64,000 bases of DNA from Bog-159 sp963738375 (GCA_963738375.1 CAVTWL010000004.1:1054001-1118000); one strand, 5' to 3'; counted from the stretch's first letter, positions 47,211-56,697 are shown. Program-made: numbers and translations. Notes: generated by a model from the sequence alone, not told the origin.

Positions 47211-49255
47211 ATGGCTACTAAAAAAGCTTCTAAACATTTCTTGCTGACCGCAACTTTCACGGCGCTTCTGGTGTTACCCGCCGCCGCCCAGGATCCACCC
47301 ACTCGCGTCGCTAATTTGAATTACCTGAGCGGCAACGTCTCTATGCAGCCCGCCGGCGCCGACGATTGGTCCCCCGCTGTCATGAACCGGCCCTTCACTA
47401 CCGGCGACAACCTCTGGGCTGATGTCGATGGCCGCGTCGAATTGCACCTCAACCATGCGGTGCTGCGCGTCGGTCCCAATTCAAGCCTGGGCTTTCTCAA
47501 CCTCGACGACCACATCGCGCAGCTTCGCTTCAGCGAAGGGGAAATGACCATCCGTGTGCGCCGCATGTCCGAAGACGAAAGCTTCGAAGTGGATACTCCC
47601 AACGCCGCCATCACCATCCTCCGGGAAGGTGAGTATCGCTTCAATGCCGATCCCGATTCCGCCACCGCCTGGGTCATGGTTCGTCACGGCGAAGCGGAAG
47701 TTACCGGCGGCGGTCAAGCCTTTACACTCCGCGCCGGCAACAGCGCTCAGTTATCCGGCACCGACCAACTCGCCTACGACGTCGGGGGCGTGCCGCCTGT
47801 CGATGATCTCGAAAGCTGGGCCGAGGACCGCGACAACCGTGAGTCCCGCATGCAGTCCGCCCGCTATCTCCCGCCTGATGTGATCGGTTACGAAGAGTTG
47901 GACAACTATGGCTTCTGGCGCGACACTCCCAACTATGGCGCCGTTTGGTTCCCCACCGTGGATGCCAGTTGGGCTCCCTATAGCGACGGTCACTGGGCCT
48001 GGATCGAGCCTTGGGGTTGGAGCTGGGTCGATAACGCTCCGTGGGGCTTCGCGCCGTCTCACTACGGCCGGTGGGCTTACATCGGCAATAACTGGGGCTG
48101 GCTGCCTGGACCCGTCGCCATGGTCAATGGCGCGGCGCCGGTCATGGCTCCCGTCTATGCGCCGGCGCTGGTCGCCTTCATCGGCGGCGGCGGCTGGGGC
48201 GCGTCACTCTCCTTCGGCGGCCCCGCCGTCGGATGGGTTCCCCTCGGGCCCGGCGAAGTCTATGCGCCTGCGTATCAGGTAAGTCAGAATTACTTTCGCA
48301 CCGTGAACGTATCTAGCACCACGGTCGTAAATACCGTCAATATCACCAACGTCTATAACAATGTCTATGTGAATAAGACGGTCACCAATGTAACCGTCAA
48401 TCAGCATTTCGCCAACATGGCTGCGCCCAACGCGGTCTCCGCCATGCCGCAGAACGCCTTCGCTACCGGCCGTCCCGTGAAGCAAGCGGGCATCTCGGTT
48501 CCTCGCAATCAGATCGCCAGCATTCAGCCGGCTTCCATGGCCCTGGCGCCTTCCGTGGCGCCTTCCAGACAGGCTCTCGCTCCCGTAGCCGGCAATCGTC
48601 CCGCCTCGCGGCCTCCCGCCAATGCGGTCAGCGCTCAGGTAGTTGCCAAAGTGGCTCCCCCCCGCCGCCTGTACCCTTTGCGGCGAAGCAGGCTGCTTTC
48701 CAGCAGAACCTCGGTCGGCCCGTGAATTCGGTAGCCATTCGCCAGAGCCTGCCGCCGGCCCGCGTGGCAGCTCCCGCGCCGGTTGTGCGGGTAGCTCCTC
48801 CGGCCCGGCAGGTCACTCCGCAGGTGCACGCGGCGCCAACCGCTCCCGCGACACCGGGATATCGGCCGCCCACTACTCCAGCCCCGATGACCCCGGCAAA
48901 TCGTCCACCGGCTGCACCGGCGCCCGCTCCGGCCACTCCGGCGTATCGTCCGCCCACTACTCCGGCGCCTGCACCGCAGACTCCGGCCTATCGTCCCCCC
49001 ACCACGCCCGCCCCGGCGCCGCAAGCTCCCGCGGTGCGGCCGCCAGTCACTCCGGCGCCGCAGACTACGCCGCGTCAGGAGCCCACGCAGCCCCGGCCGC
49101 CGCAACCGGCGCCGCGTCCGGAACAACAAACTCCGCGTCCGGAGCAGACTGCGCCGCGGCCCGCGCAACCCGCGCCCCAGCCGCCACAGAAGCCAACCAC
49201 CAAGCCAACTCAGAAACCAAAGAAGGAAACCGATAAGGAAAAACCCAAGGAATAA
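47211..49255 (+). CDS. Secreted FecR-domain protein with Pro-rich tail, one frameshift
   Basis: About 681 aa when joined. Signal peptide (FTALLVLPAAAQ), FecR-like beta domain (about 35-175: GDNLWADVDGRVELHLN, FEVDTPNAAITILREGEYRF), a DUF6600-like Trp-rich region (GVWFPTVD-type, WAPYSDGHWAWIEPWGWSWV), a TVVNTVNITNVYNNVYVNKT segment and a Pro-rich C-terminus with repeats AYRPPTTPAPAPQTP ending in KKETDKEKPKE. The break is at seven C (48657-48663); eight C join VAKVAPPPPPVPFAAKQAAF. Probably an outer-membrane or surface protein. GAGAGAC precedes the ATG. Confidence 0.8.
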
Positions 49256-49340
49256 CTGGGCCTGAGTCGCCGCGGGCGCATTACTAACTTTAGATAGAAT
49301 TGATAGCCGCGCGCCCGCGGCCTAACATAAGGTCACGGTT

Positions 49341-49577
49341 ATGCAAGAGTTCCATCTGTACTTGGAAATGCTGTTGAATCATCGCTGCGAACTCGACAGC
49401 GGCAACTGCCCGCAATGCCGCGTACTCCAACGAATCTACCAGTTCATGCAGACTGAGATTTTCTCGACCGTCATCTACACCGAGACGCCGCGCGCTTTAG
49501 CGCAAGCGGCAGCCGGCGCAGCTGGCCGCCGACCCTCCGCCTTCGTAAGCCGCCGCAACGCCGGACCTGAATCCTAG
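49341..49577 (+). CDS. Small protein with CxxC motif, unknown function
   Basis: 78 aa. MQEFHLYLEMLLNHRCELDS, then GNCPQCRVLQRIYQFMQTEI: a CPQC pair plus a third Cys, possibly metal-binding or redox active. The first ~50 codons look coding; the last ~27 overlap the convergent AlgH gene antisense and are Ala/Arg-rich, so the gene may truly end differently. AAGG lies 11 bp before the ATG. No family recognised. Confidence 0.5.
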   Translation: MQEFHLYLEMLLNHRCELDSGNCPQCRVLQRIYQFMQTEIFSTVIYTETPRALAQAAAGAAGRRPSAFVSRRNAGPES

Positions 49578-50168
49578 CGCAATTCGCGTCTCCGTCAGCC
49601 GGATCAGCCGGTCCCACAACGACTCCGGCGCCGCATCGAATACCGCCTTCGCGTTTCCAGGGAAGATGTACCATCCGCCCATCGCTACTTCGTTCTCCAA
49701 TTGTTCTGCCGTCCATCCGGCGTATCCAAGATAGAAGTGGATATCCGCCGCCTCCGTCCCAGTCAGTGTCTTCTCCAGCGACTCCTTCGTCACCGCCAGG
49801 AATAGATCGCCCGACACACGCTTCGCTCCGGCCGGTTCTTCCGTCGCGCGCACCAATGCCAGCACCTCGGTCCGCCCAACAGGCCCTCCCGCGTACACTG
49901 GGTCGTGCCTCCCCTTCGCGGCTTGCACTTCTTCCAGTACCCGGGAGACCGCTACCTTCGACCGGCGGTTCAGAATTAACCCCACCACGCCGTCGTCGTC
50001 AAACTGCACCAGCATTACCACGGTCTTGGCGAAGTTTGGGTCGCCCAGTTCGGGAGTCGCTACCAGAAGTTTTCCAGGGCCAAGGTCCTCGGCACGGGTC
50101 GATTGACTCTGTGCCGGCCACATCCCAATCTGTAAGCACAGCACCGCCGCCGCTGCCAGCCGCTTCAT
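49497..50168 (-). CDS. YqgE/AlgH family protein with signal peptide
   Basis: 223 aa from the ATG at 50168 (MKRLAAAAVLCLQIGMWPAQ). After the signal peptide the DUF179 core follows: GKLLVATPELGDPNFAKTVV, DDDGVVGLILNRRS, VYAGGPVG, HFYLGYAGWTAEQLENEVAM GGW. Classical AlgH is cytoplasmic; the leader here suggests an exported variant. The longer upstream frame to 50255 is rejected because it hides the leader. C-terminus ends CAGCRLR with an extra CxxC. Confidence 0.85.
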   Translation of the reverse strand: MKRLAAAAVLCLQIGMWPAQSQSTRAEDLGPGKLLVATPELGDPNFAKTVVMLVQFDDDGVVGLILNRRSKVAVSRVLEEVQAAKGRHDPVYAGGPVGRTEVLALVRATEEPAGAKRVSGDLFLAVTKESLEKTLTGTEAADIHFYLGYAGWTAEQLENEVAMGGWYIFPGNAKAVFDAAPESLWDRLIRLTETRIALGFRSGVAAAYEGGGSAASCAGCRLR

Positions 50169-50271
50169 GCCTCCCATTCTACGCCTCGCGAATGCAACTA
50201 GCCAAAGGGTTAGAAAGCACCCGTCGCGCCGGTTCTCACCGCTTGACCGATGCATTTGTTACATTTTCCGG

Positions 50272-50300
50272 TTGACTCTGCGAGTTAACTTCCGCATACT
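50272..50300 (+). promoter_or_regulatory. Sigma-70-type promoter for the small secreted protein
   Basis: TTGACT at 50272-50277, a 17-bp spacer, and CATACT at 50295-50300 match the -35/-10 consensus well for this GC-rich background. It is 75 bp upstream of the ATG at 50375, which also has a strong AAGGAGG ribosome site at 50354-50360. Confidence 0.55.
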
Positions 50301-50374
50301 AGCGGATACGGTAACGGAAGCGACACGCGCGCTAAACTCCGCTGCCTCAATTTAAGGAGGAGTTCCAAACACAA

Positions 50375-50917
50375 ATGCGAAAATTCAGTATGCTTGGTAT
50401 TTCATTGATGACTGCGGGCCTGGTGGCTGTCGCCGTCGTTTCTCCTGCGAGCGCAGCGGATTATTCCAACACTGCCCGCATGATTTCCATCCCCTCACCC
50501 ACGGGTCCGTCGCACTCGAATACGGCCTACAACGGTTTGGCGGCGACCAACGTCTCGGTCGGTCCCGAGACTTCCGGTCTGCCTTGCGGTGAATGCGTTC
50601 CCGGCGCCGGTGGCAACAGCATTGGTTTGCCGTGGCCCGAATTCTTGATCCCCGCGGGCACCACGATGACGATCTCCACCTGGTTCCAGTCCACGTCTTA
50701 CACCGGAACCTGCACGGCCGCCATCATTCTGAAGCAGGGCAACACGGTCATCGACAACGCCCAGTATCCGTTCCCGGGCGGCTGCAATGCCGGTTACCTC
50801 TATGGCGTGTTCTTCACCGTTCCCGCTCCGGCCACTACCGGTTACACCACTGTAATCGGCTCCATCCAGGGCGGTACCAACAAGTCGGGCGCCGATACCT
50901 TCATCAACGTGGAATAA
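50375..50917 (+). CDS. Small secreted protein of unknown function
   Basis: 180 aa. Signal peptide MRKFSMLGISLMTAGLVAVA ending near ASA. The mature part is beta-rich, Gly/Ser/Thr/Asn-rich, with four Cys (LPCGECVPGAGG; TGTCTAAI; GGCNAG) that could form disulfides. Strong ribosome site, a good promoter and a terminator directly after the stop indicate an independently and probably highly expressed gene. No family recognised. Confidence 0.8.
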   Translation: MRKFSMLGISLMTAGLVAVAVVSPASAADYSNTARMISIPSPTGPSHSNTAYNGLAATNVSVGPETSGLPCGECVPGAGGNSIGLPWPEFLIPAGTTMTISTWFQSTSYTGTCTAAIILKQGNTVIDNAQYPFPGGCNAGYLYGVFFTVPAPATTGYTTVIGSIQGGTNKSGADTFINVE

Positions 50918-50923
50918 GCCTTC

Positions 50924-50965
50924 GCGAAGGGCCGCTCCTTGTCTCCGGCGGCCCTTCGCTCTTTT
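50924..50965 (+). terminator. Intrinsic terminator
   Basis: An 11-bp perfect stem (GCGAAGGGCCG at 50924-50934 pairing with CGGCCCTTCGC at 50949-50959), a 14-nt loop and then TCTTTT. It follows the small secreted protein gene by 6 bp and separates it from the convergent ABC transporter gene. Confidence 0.8.
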
Positions 50966-50977
50966 CGTCCTTCAACT

Positions 50978-52717
50978 TCAGATCGCCTCCAACTCCTCTT
51001 CCAACATCTGCTTCCGCGAAAGATCCGCGTAGTAACCGCCCGCCGCAACCAGTTCCGCATGCGTCCCTCGTTCGACCACCCGCCCGTGCTCCAGCACCAC
51101 GATCGCGTCGGCTTGCCGCACCGTCGATACCCTGTGCGAAATCAGGATCGCCGTGCGCCCGCGCATCGCGCCCTCCAGAGCCTGCAGGATGCGCTCCTCG
51201 GTCAGCGTGTCTACGCTCGACAAAGCATCGTCCAGGATTAGAATCTCGGGATTTCTCAGCACCGCCCGCGCGATCGCGGTGCGCTGCTTCTGCCCGCCGG
51301 ACAATGTGATGCCCCGTTCCCCCACCACAGTGTCGTAGCCATGGGGGAACGCTTCGATATCCTCGGCCAAGCCAGCCAATTCCGCCGCTCGCCGGATTTC
51401 TTCACGCGTGGCGTTCTCCACGCCAAATGCTATATTCCCCGCAATCGTAGCGCTGAACAGAAAGGTTTCCTGCGGCACGAACCCGATATGCCGCCGCAGT
51501 TCCGAAGGATCCAGCCCTCGCACATCCACACCGTCCACGAGTACCTGCCCTGCCGTGGGATCCATCAACCGCGGCACGAGGCTCACCAGCGTGCTTTTGC
51601 CCGATCCGGTATGGCCCACCACCGCCAGGGTCCTGCCTGCCTCGATCTTCAAATTCAAACCGTCGATCGCTCGTCCTGCCGGATAAGCCACTTCCACATC
51701 CCGGAACTCAATCTCGCCGCGCACGATGCCGAGCGGCGTCGGATTCGGCGGCGCGGCGATCGTGGCTTTCTCATGGAAGATCTGGTTGATCCGCTCGAGC
51801 GAGGCTCCTCCGCGCTGCATCAGGTTCACCACCCATCCCAGCGCAATCATGGGCCATACCAGGATTCCCATGTACGTATTGAACATCACGAAACTGCCAA
51901 TTGAGATTCGTCCCACCAGCACTTGCCCGCCGCCGTACCATAGCACCGCCAGAAACGTCAGCCCGATCAGTGCCTCCAGCAGCGGCTGAAAAACGCCCGA
52001 TACCCGAACCAGCCGGATGTTTTCCGCGATATAAGCCCGGTTCAATGTCTCGAAGGATCGGATCTCGGCGTCTTCCTGCACGAACGCCCGCACCATCCGC
52101 ACACCTGCCAGATTCTCCTGTACGCGGCTGCTGATATCCGAGAACATCGCCTGGATCTTCTCAAAGCGCGCATGGATCGCCCGTCCGAAGAAGATTACCG
52201 CCATGCTTACCAGCGGCGCGGGTAGCATCGCCAGGACTGCCAGCCGCCAATCCACCGTCACCATGATCCCGATCGCCAGCAGAAACGTGAGGCTCGTCTC
52301 TGTCCAGTACATGATTCCTGGACCGAGCATCATGCGTACGGCGTTCAGGTCGTTCGTCGCACGCGCCATGATGTCGCCCGTGCGCACCTTGCCGTAATAA
52401 TCCGGCGAGAGCCCCACCAGATGGCGGAACAGGTCATTGCGCAAATCGTATTCGATATCGCGCGAGATACCGATGATGACCACCCGCATCCAATACTGGA
52501 AAAGACCTTTGAAAGCCGCCAGCGCCACCAGCAAACCGGCATAGCGCAATAGCTTCGCAAACCCCGCGGCGCGCGAAAGCGTATCGATCCCCGCCCGGAT
52601 CACCAGTGGCTGCACCGCGCCCGCCACATCCTTCAGCACCAGCGCGCCCAGCCCCAACGCCAGTCCGCGGCGATAGCGCCACAAATAGCTCCGCACCGTC
52701 CGCAACGACTTCCACAT
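50978..52717 (-). CDS. ABC exporter half-transporter (MsbA/MdlA/YheI-like)
   Basis: 579 aa from the ATG at 52717 (MWKSLRTVRSYLWRYRRGLA). Six-TM ABC_membrane domain (about 15-310), then ATPase: Walker A GHTGSGKS (368-375), signature LSGGQKQR, Walker B LILD with Asp497 in place of the catalytic Glu (ILILDDALSSVD), and H-loop ISHRVSTV. The Asp is typical of the degenerate half of heterodimeric exporters (YheI/BmrC type), whose partner supplies the Glu; no partner gene is in the window. It follows the DUF218 gene with a 2-bp gap. The upstream extension to 52756 is rejected. Confidence 0.92.
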   Translation of the reverse strand: MWKSLRTVRSYLWRYRRGLALGLGALVLKDVAGAVQPLVIRAGIDTLSRAAGFAKLLRYAGLLVALAAFKGLFQYWMRVVIIGISRDIEYDLRNDLFRHLVGLSPDYYGKVRTGDIMARATNDLNAVRMMLGPGIMYWTETSLTFLLAIGIMVTVDWRLAVLAMLPAPLVSMAVIFFGRAIHARFEKIQAMFSDISSRVQENLAGVRMVRAFVQEDAEIRSFETLNRAYIAENIRLVRVSGVFQPLLEALIGLTFLAVLWYGGGQVLVGRISIGSFVMFNTYMGILVWPMIALGWVVNLMQRGGASLERINQIFHEKATIAAPPNPTPLGIVRGEIEFRDVEVAYPAGRAIDGLNLKIEAGRTLAVVGHTGSGKSTLVSLVPRLMDPTAGQVLVDGVDVRGLDPSELRRHIGFVPQETFLFSATIAGNIAFGVENATREEIRRAAELAGLAEDIEAFPHGYDTVVGERGITLSGGQKQRTAIARAVLRNPEILILDDALSSVDTLTEERILQALEGAMRGRTAILISHRVSTVRQADAIVVLEHGRVVERGTHAELVAAGGYYADLSRKQMLEEELEAI

Positions 52718-52719
52718 AG

Positions 52720-53322
52720 CTAAATCCCCAACGCGTTCGCCGCGGTCTTCATCCACTCCACCAGGAAGATCTTCCGCCCTTCACGGTTATGCCACCAGCC
52801 ATCCGCGCGAAAATACCGGTCGGGCGCCCCCACCACCCGCATATCCAGGTTCCCGAGCGCGGCACGATAGATGCGTGCCGCGCGTGCCGTGTGATAGTCG
52901 CTGGTCACCAACAGAAATCGGTGCACTCCCCGCCTCCGCAACTCCGCCAGCATCGCCGCCGCTTCGTCCCGCGTGCTCAACGCCTCGTTCGGCGCGCGCA
53001 CGAACCAACTCTGCGGATATCCGCGTTCCACGGCAAAGGGAATTGCCAGGTCGCACTCGTAAGACCCGTACATCATGTGCGGGCCGCTCACCAGAACCTG
53101 CGGCACAAAGCCCTGCTTCACCAATTCCGCCGCGCGCACCACTCGGTTGCCGTAAAAATCCCCCGCCAGCACCACCGCGATATCCGCGCGCGCCGGCCCG
53201 TCGTCGCGCACCAGCATTCTGCCCAGCGCGGCCATCCACCAGGCGTGCGTCGCTGCCAGCAGCGCAAACAACAAGGCGAAGGCAATGAGGAGTTTGAGAA
53301 AAAGGGCGGGCCGTCGCGCCAC
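52720..53322 (-). CDS. DUF218 (YdcF/ElyC/SanA-like) membrane protein
   Basis: 200 aa. N-terminal TM (about 8-28), then the DUF218 Rossmann-like domain: ADIAVVLAGDFYGNRVVRAA, VLVSGPHMMYGSYE, APNEALSTRDEAAAMLAEL, FLLVTSDYHTARAARIYR. Family members are linked to cell-envelope polymer or vancomycin-resistance phenotypes; the reaction is not settled. Sits 2 bp before the ABC exporter and 3 bp after a small membrane protein, so part of one operon. Confidence 0.85.
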   Translation of the reverse strand: MARRPALFLKLLIAFALLFALLAATHAWWMAALGRMLVRDDGPARADIAVVLAGDFYGNRVVRAAELVKQGFVPQVLVSGPHMMYGSYECDLAIPFAVERGYPQSWFVRAPNEALSTRDEAAAMLAELRRRGVHRFLLVTSDYHTARAARIYRAALGNLDMRVVGAPDRYFRADGWWHNREGRKIFLVEWMKTAANALGI

Positions 53323-53325
53323 GGA

Positions 53326-53892
53326 CTACTTCTCGTCCGCGGATTTCTTCTGGTCCAGGTGACCAACGGTCTTCAGCCGTTGATAAAGCCGCTCAACCTC
53401 GGCTTCGTCCTCCGGCAACAGCATGCGATAACGAGGCGGTGGAATCGGACCATGCTCGGCTCCGGGCGCCAGCACTTCACCCCAGAATTGCCGGTACGGC
53501 ACGCCGTCGATTAGTGCGTCGCGCGACAAGCGCCGCAGATGACGCAGCAGACTGTTACAGGAATCCAGATCCCCAGGGTAGACCAGCGTCATGCGCGAAT
53601 CGTCGAACAGCGTGATCCGCACAATCAGCGGTGAGAGCCAGTTCCCGGGACGGTCCAGCCGGCGAATGTCCATCCACGGCACAATCCGCTTGCCCGCCGC
53701 TAGATAGCCTTCATGAACCTCGATGGCGGGGAGCATTGCCAAAGCCAGCAATAGGACGCCGCTCAACAGAAATAGCCCGGCGGGAAGGTACGCGGTCGTC
53801 CAGTCCAGCCCCAGCCACGCCGAAAAGCCGGCCAGTACAACTGCCACAATTCCGAACGTAAGATAATGCCGGCCGGGTGTGTAGCGAGTCAT
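53326..53892 (-). CDS. Two-TM membrane protein of unknown function
   Basis: 188 aa from the ATG at 53892 (MTRYTPGRHYLTFGIVAVVL). Two TM helices (about 11-30 and 37-55), then a PH-like soluble region (AAGKRIVPWMDIRRLDRPGN, RITLFDDSRMTLVYPGDLDS). The pattern TM-TM-beta barrel resembles bacterial PH-domain membrane proteins. Same-strand operon with the DUF218 and ABC genes (3-bp gap to DUF218). Confidence 0.7.
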   Translation of the reverse strand: MTRYTPGRHYLTFGIVAVVLAGFSAWLGLDWTTAYLPAGLFLLSGVLLLALAMLPAIEVHEGYLAAGKRIVPWMDIRRLDRPGNWLSPLIVRITLFDDSRMTLVYPGDLDSCNSLLRHLRRLSRDALIDGVPYRQFWGEVLAPGAEHGPIPPPRYRMLLPEDEAEVERLYQRLKTVGHLDQKKSADEK

Positions 53893-53936
53893 CTTGAAGC
53901 CTTTAACTTCTAGCGTACTCTCCCGGCGCACGCCCG

Positions 53937-54512
53937 TCAATCCATTCGTAAACGCCGCGCGCCACGCCATCCGTAGTCAACTCCGCTCCATACCGTAAGC
54001 GCCAATGTAGGCCAAATCACAACTGCGGCGAGGGTTTTTAGTAGCGGCCATCCCAGCCCGTCGCGGCCCAGAAAAGTCACCGCCGTTAGGATCTGGAAGA
54101 AAGTACTGGCCTTACCCCAAACGCTCGGCGGAAAGGCACGTAGCTTGGTCGCCGCCAAAGCTACCGCGGAGGCCGCCAGAATCAGCACGTCGCGGCCGAA
54201 GATGACCACCACCAGCCACCACGGTACGCTGCCGGAAGCCGCCAATGCCAGGTAAACTCCGGCCAATAAAACTTTGTCGGCGATCGGATCGAAGAATGCG
54301 CCGCCCGGCGTCGCCGCCTCAAAATGTCTCGCCAGGTACCCGTCGATGGCATCCGTCGCTGCCGCCACCGCGAACAGAGCAAGTGCATCGAACGCTCTAT
54401 GACCTACGATCTCCAACACGATAATCGGAGCCAGCACCAGCCGCGCCAGGGTAAACAGATTGGGGACCGTTAGCCAGCGCCGCATCAGACGTGATTCTAG
54501 CAGGAGCCTCAT
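53937..54512 (-). CDS. CDP-alcohol phosphatidyltransferase (PgsA-like)
   Basis: 191 aa from the ATG at 54512; ATG at 54485 (MRRWLTVPNLFTLARLVLAP) is an equally good start. The catalytic signature is complete: DAIDGYLARHFEAATPGGAF then FDPIADK (D-x2-DG-x2-AR-x8-G-x3-D-x3-D). Five to six TM helices. Transfers a phosphatidyl group from CDP-diacylglycerol, probably to glycerol phosphate. First gene of the minus-strand operon; divergent from the ATP-grasp gene at 54552 across 39 bp. Confidence 0.9.
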   Translation of the reverse strand: MRLLLESRLMRRWLTVPNLFTLARLVLAPIIVLEIVGHRAFDALALFAVAAATDAIDGYLARHFEAATPGGAFFDPIADKVLLAGVYLALAASGSVPWWLVVVIFGRDVLILAASAVALAATKLRAFPPSVWGKASTFFQILTAVTFLGRDGLGWPLLKTLAAVVIWPTLALTVWSGVDYGWRGARRLRMD

Positions 54513-54551
54513 GCCCCGCTGCACCCGCTCGTCTTGATAAACTCTTAGGAC

Positions 54552-55490
54552 ATGCACAAAATCGGAGTTCTCTACGGCATGGAATCCACCTTCCCGCCCG
54601 CCCTGGTGGACCGCATCAACTCCTTCAATGTTGACGGAGTGCGAGCCGAAAGCATCCTCATGGGCGGCGTCATGATGGCGGAGCCCAGCGGATACCGTGT
54701 CATCGTCGACCGCATTTCCCAGGACATTCCTTTCTATCGCTCGTACCTGAAGAACGCCGTGCTCAGCGGGGCCATCGTCATCAATAACCCATTCTGGTGG
54801 AGCGCCGATGACAAGTTCTTCAACTACGCGCTAGCCGGCCGCATCGGTGTCGCCGTCCCCCGGACCGTACTCCTGCCCCACAAGCAGCATCCGCCCTCTA
54901 CAACGGAACGCTCGATGCGCAATCTCCGCTACCCGCTCAACTGGGAGGAAATCTTCGATTACATCGGCTTCCCCGCTTTCTTGAAGCCCCACTCGGGCGG
55001 AGGTTGGAAAAACGTCTATAAAGTGGATAATCCCCAGGAACTGTTCGATGCCTACGACCAGACCGGCGATCTTTGCATGACCCTCCAGAAGGCCGTCGAC
55101 TTCGACGACTATTTCCGCTGCTACGTAATCGGCCAGGAGAAGGTCCACGTCATGCGCTACGACCCCAAACAGCCGCACGCCAATCGCTACGTCCTCAACG
55201 CGCCGCCCATCGCTCCCGCCATGTATGAGCGCGTAGTAGGCGACGCCCTGAAATTGTGCCGCGCTCTGGGCTATGACATGAATACGGTCGAGTTCGCCGT
55301 CGAAGATGGCATCCCTTACGCCATTGACTTCCTCAATCCCGCACCGGACGCCGACGTCCATTCCGTCGGCCAGGAGAACTTCGACTGGGTCGTGAACGCC
55401 ATCGCCGAACTCGCGGTTAACAAGGCCCTCAGCGACGAAAACCCTGCCCGCGAATACCGCTGGGCGAGCTTTCTGAGAGGCCCGCAATAA
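54552..55490 (+). CDS. ATP-grasp ligase, first enzyme of a ligase cluster
   Basis: 312 aa. RimK-like ATP-grasp fold: FPAFLKPHSGGGWKNVYKVD (ATP-binding Lys and Gly loop, about 143-160), QKAVDFDDYFRCYVIGQEKV, and a metal-binding end NTVEFAVEDGIPYAIDFLNP (Asp and Asn where Glu and Asn are usual). Catalyses ATP-dependent ligation of a carboxylate to an amine or thiol; substrates unknown. It heads a set with a GCS2 ligase (70 bp downstream), an M29 peptidase and a second ATP-grasp. The promoter must lie within the 39 bp shared with the divergent phosphatidyltransferase gene or inside that gene. Confidence 0.88.
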   Translation: MHKIGVLYGMESTFPPALVDRINSFNVDGVRAESILMGGVMMAEPSGYRVIVDRISQDIPFYRSYLKNAVLSGAIVINNPFWWSADDKFFNYALAGRIGVAVPRTVLLPHKQHPPSTTERSMRNLRYPLNWEEIFDYIGFPAFLKPHSGGGWKNVYKVDNPQELFDAYDQTGDLCMTLQKAVDFDDYFRCYVIGQEKVHVMRYDPKQPHANRYVLNAPPIAPAMYERVVGDALKLCRALGYDMNTVEFAVEDGIPYAIDFLNPAPDADVHSVGQENFDWVVNAIAELAVNKALSDENPAREYRWASFLRGPQ

Positions 55491-55560
55491 CCGCCCGCGG
55501 GTCGCGCGGCACGCCTGAAAATTTGGAAGCGTAGGGCATAATAAGGGAAGAGGGGATTTC

Positions 55561-56697
55561 ATGAAGCCAAGCCTCAGCATCGGCATCGAGGAGGAATATC
55601 AAACCATAGACCCGGAGACGCGCGACCTCCGCTCCCACATCGGCATCGAAATGATCGAAAAGGGCAAAGCCGTGCTCACCGAGCGCGTCAAGCCCGAAAT
55701 GCATCAATCGGTAATCGAGGCCGGCACCCGCGTCTGCGCCAATATCCAGGAAGCCAAGGCCGAGATCTACATGATCCGCCGCAGCCTCATCGACCTCGCC
55801 CGCCAGCACAACCTCCGCCTGGCCGCCGCCGCATCCCATCCGTTTGCCGACTGGAGCACCCAGGAAATCTACCCCGATCAGCGTTATCACACGATCGTTG
55901 AAGACATGCAGATGGTGGCGCGGGCGAACCTGATTTTCGGACTCCATGTCCACATCGGCGTCGAAGATCCTGAAACCGCCATTCACATCATGAACGCGGC
56001 GCGCTATTTTCTGCCGCACATTCTGGCGCTTTCGACCAATTCTCCATTCTGGCGCGGCATGGATACCGGCTTGAAATCCTATCGCTGCAAGGTCTTCGAC
56101 AAGTTTCCCCGCACCAACATCCCGGATTATTTTCCCAGCTACGGCGAATACGAGAGCTTCATCAATCTGCTCATCAAAACCAACTGCATCGACAACGCCA
56201 AGAAAATCTGGTGGGATATCCGCCCGCATCCCTATTTCAGTACCCTCGAATTCCGCGTCTGCGACATTCCTATGCGCGCGGACGAAACCATCGCCTTGGC
56301 CGCCCTGATCCAGGCCACCGTAGCCAAGCTTTATAAGTTGCATTCCATGAATCAGGGTTTCCGCCTGTATCGCCGCGCTCTCATCATGGAAAACAAGTGG
56401 CGCGCCCTGCGCTACGGCGTCGATGGCAAGTTGATCGACTTCGGCAAGCGCGTCGAAGTCCCCTTAGTGGATCTGATGGAAGAGTATCTGGCCATCATCG
56501 ACGACGTGGTCGACGAACTGGGTAGCCGCAATGAGATTAATTACATTCGCGAGATACTAAAAAATGGGACCGGCGCGGACCGCCAGTTACGCGTGTGGAA
56601 CGAAACGCACGACATGAAAAAAGTGGTGGATTACATCATCTCCGAAACCGAAGCTGGCATTTACGAAAACGACGAAAGGCGGACCGCGGCAAGGTGA
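55561..56697 (+). CDS. GCS2-family carboxylate-amine ligase (YbdK-like)
   Basis: 378 aa. Glutamate-cysteine ligase type 2 fold: SIGIEEEYQTIDPETRDLRS at the N-terminus, ARANLIFGLHVHIGVEDPET near 120 (metal/ATP region), STNSPFWRGMDTGLKSYRC, and LEFRVCDIPMRADETIALAA. YbdK has weak glutamate-cysteine ligase activity; related enzymes make other gamma-glutamyl or amide products. The stop overlaps the next start (GTGA at 56694-56697), indicating coupling to the M29 peptidase. Confidence 0.92.
   Translation: MKPSLSIGIEEEYQTIDPETRDLRSHIGIEMIEKGKAVLTERVKPEMHQSVIEAGTRVCANIQEAKAEIYMIRRSLIDLARQHNLRLAAAASHPFADWSTQEIYPDQRYHTIVEDMQMVARANLIFGLHVHIGVEDPETAIHIMNAARYFLPHILALSTNSPFWRGMDTGLKSYRCKVFDKFPRTNIPDYFPSYGEYESFINLLIKTNCIDNAKKIWWDIRPHPYFSTLEFRVCDIPMRADETIALAALIQATVAKLYKLHSMNQGFRLYRRALIMENKWRALRYGVDGKLIDFGKRVEVPLVDLMEEYLAIIDDVVDELGSRNEINYIREILKNGTGADRQLRVWNETHDMKKVVDYIISETEAGIYENDERRTAAR

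Noticed and set aside
48830..49060. Repeating tatcgtccgcccactactcc units as a possible CRISPR array
   Set aside because: In frame and coding for AYRPPTTPAP repeats of the FecR protein; no unique spacers.
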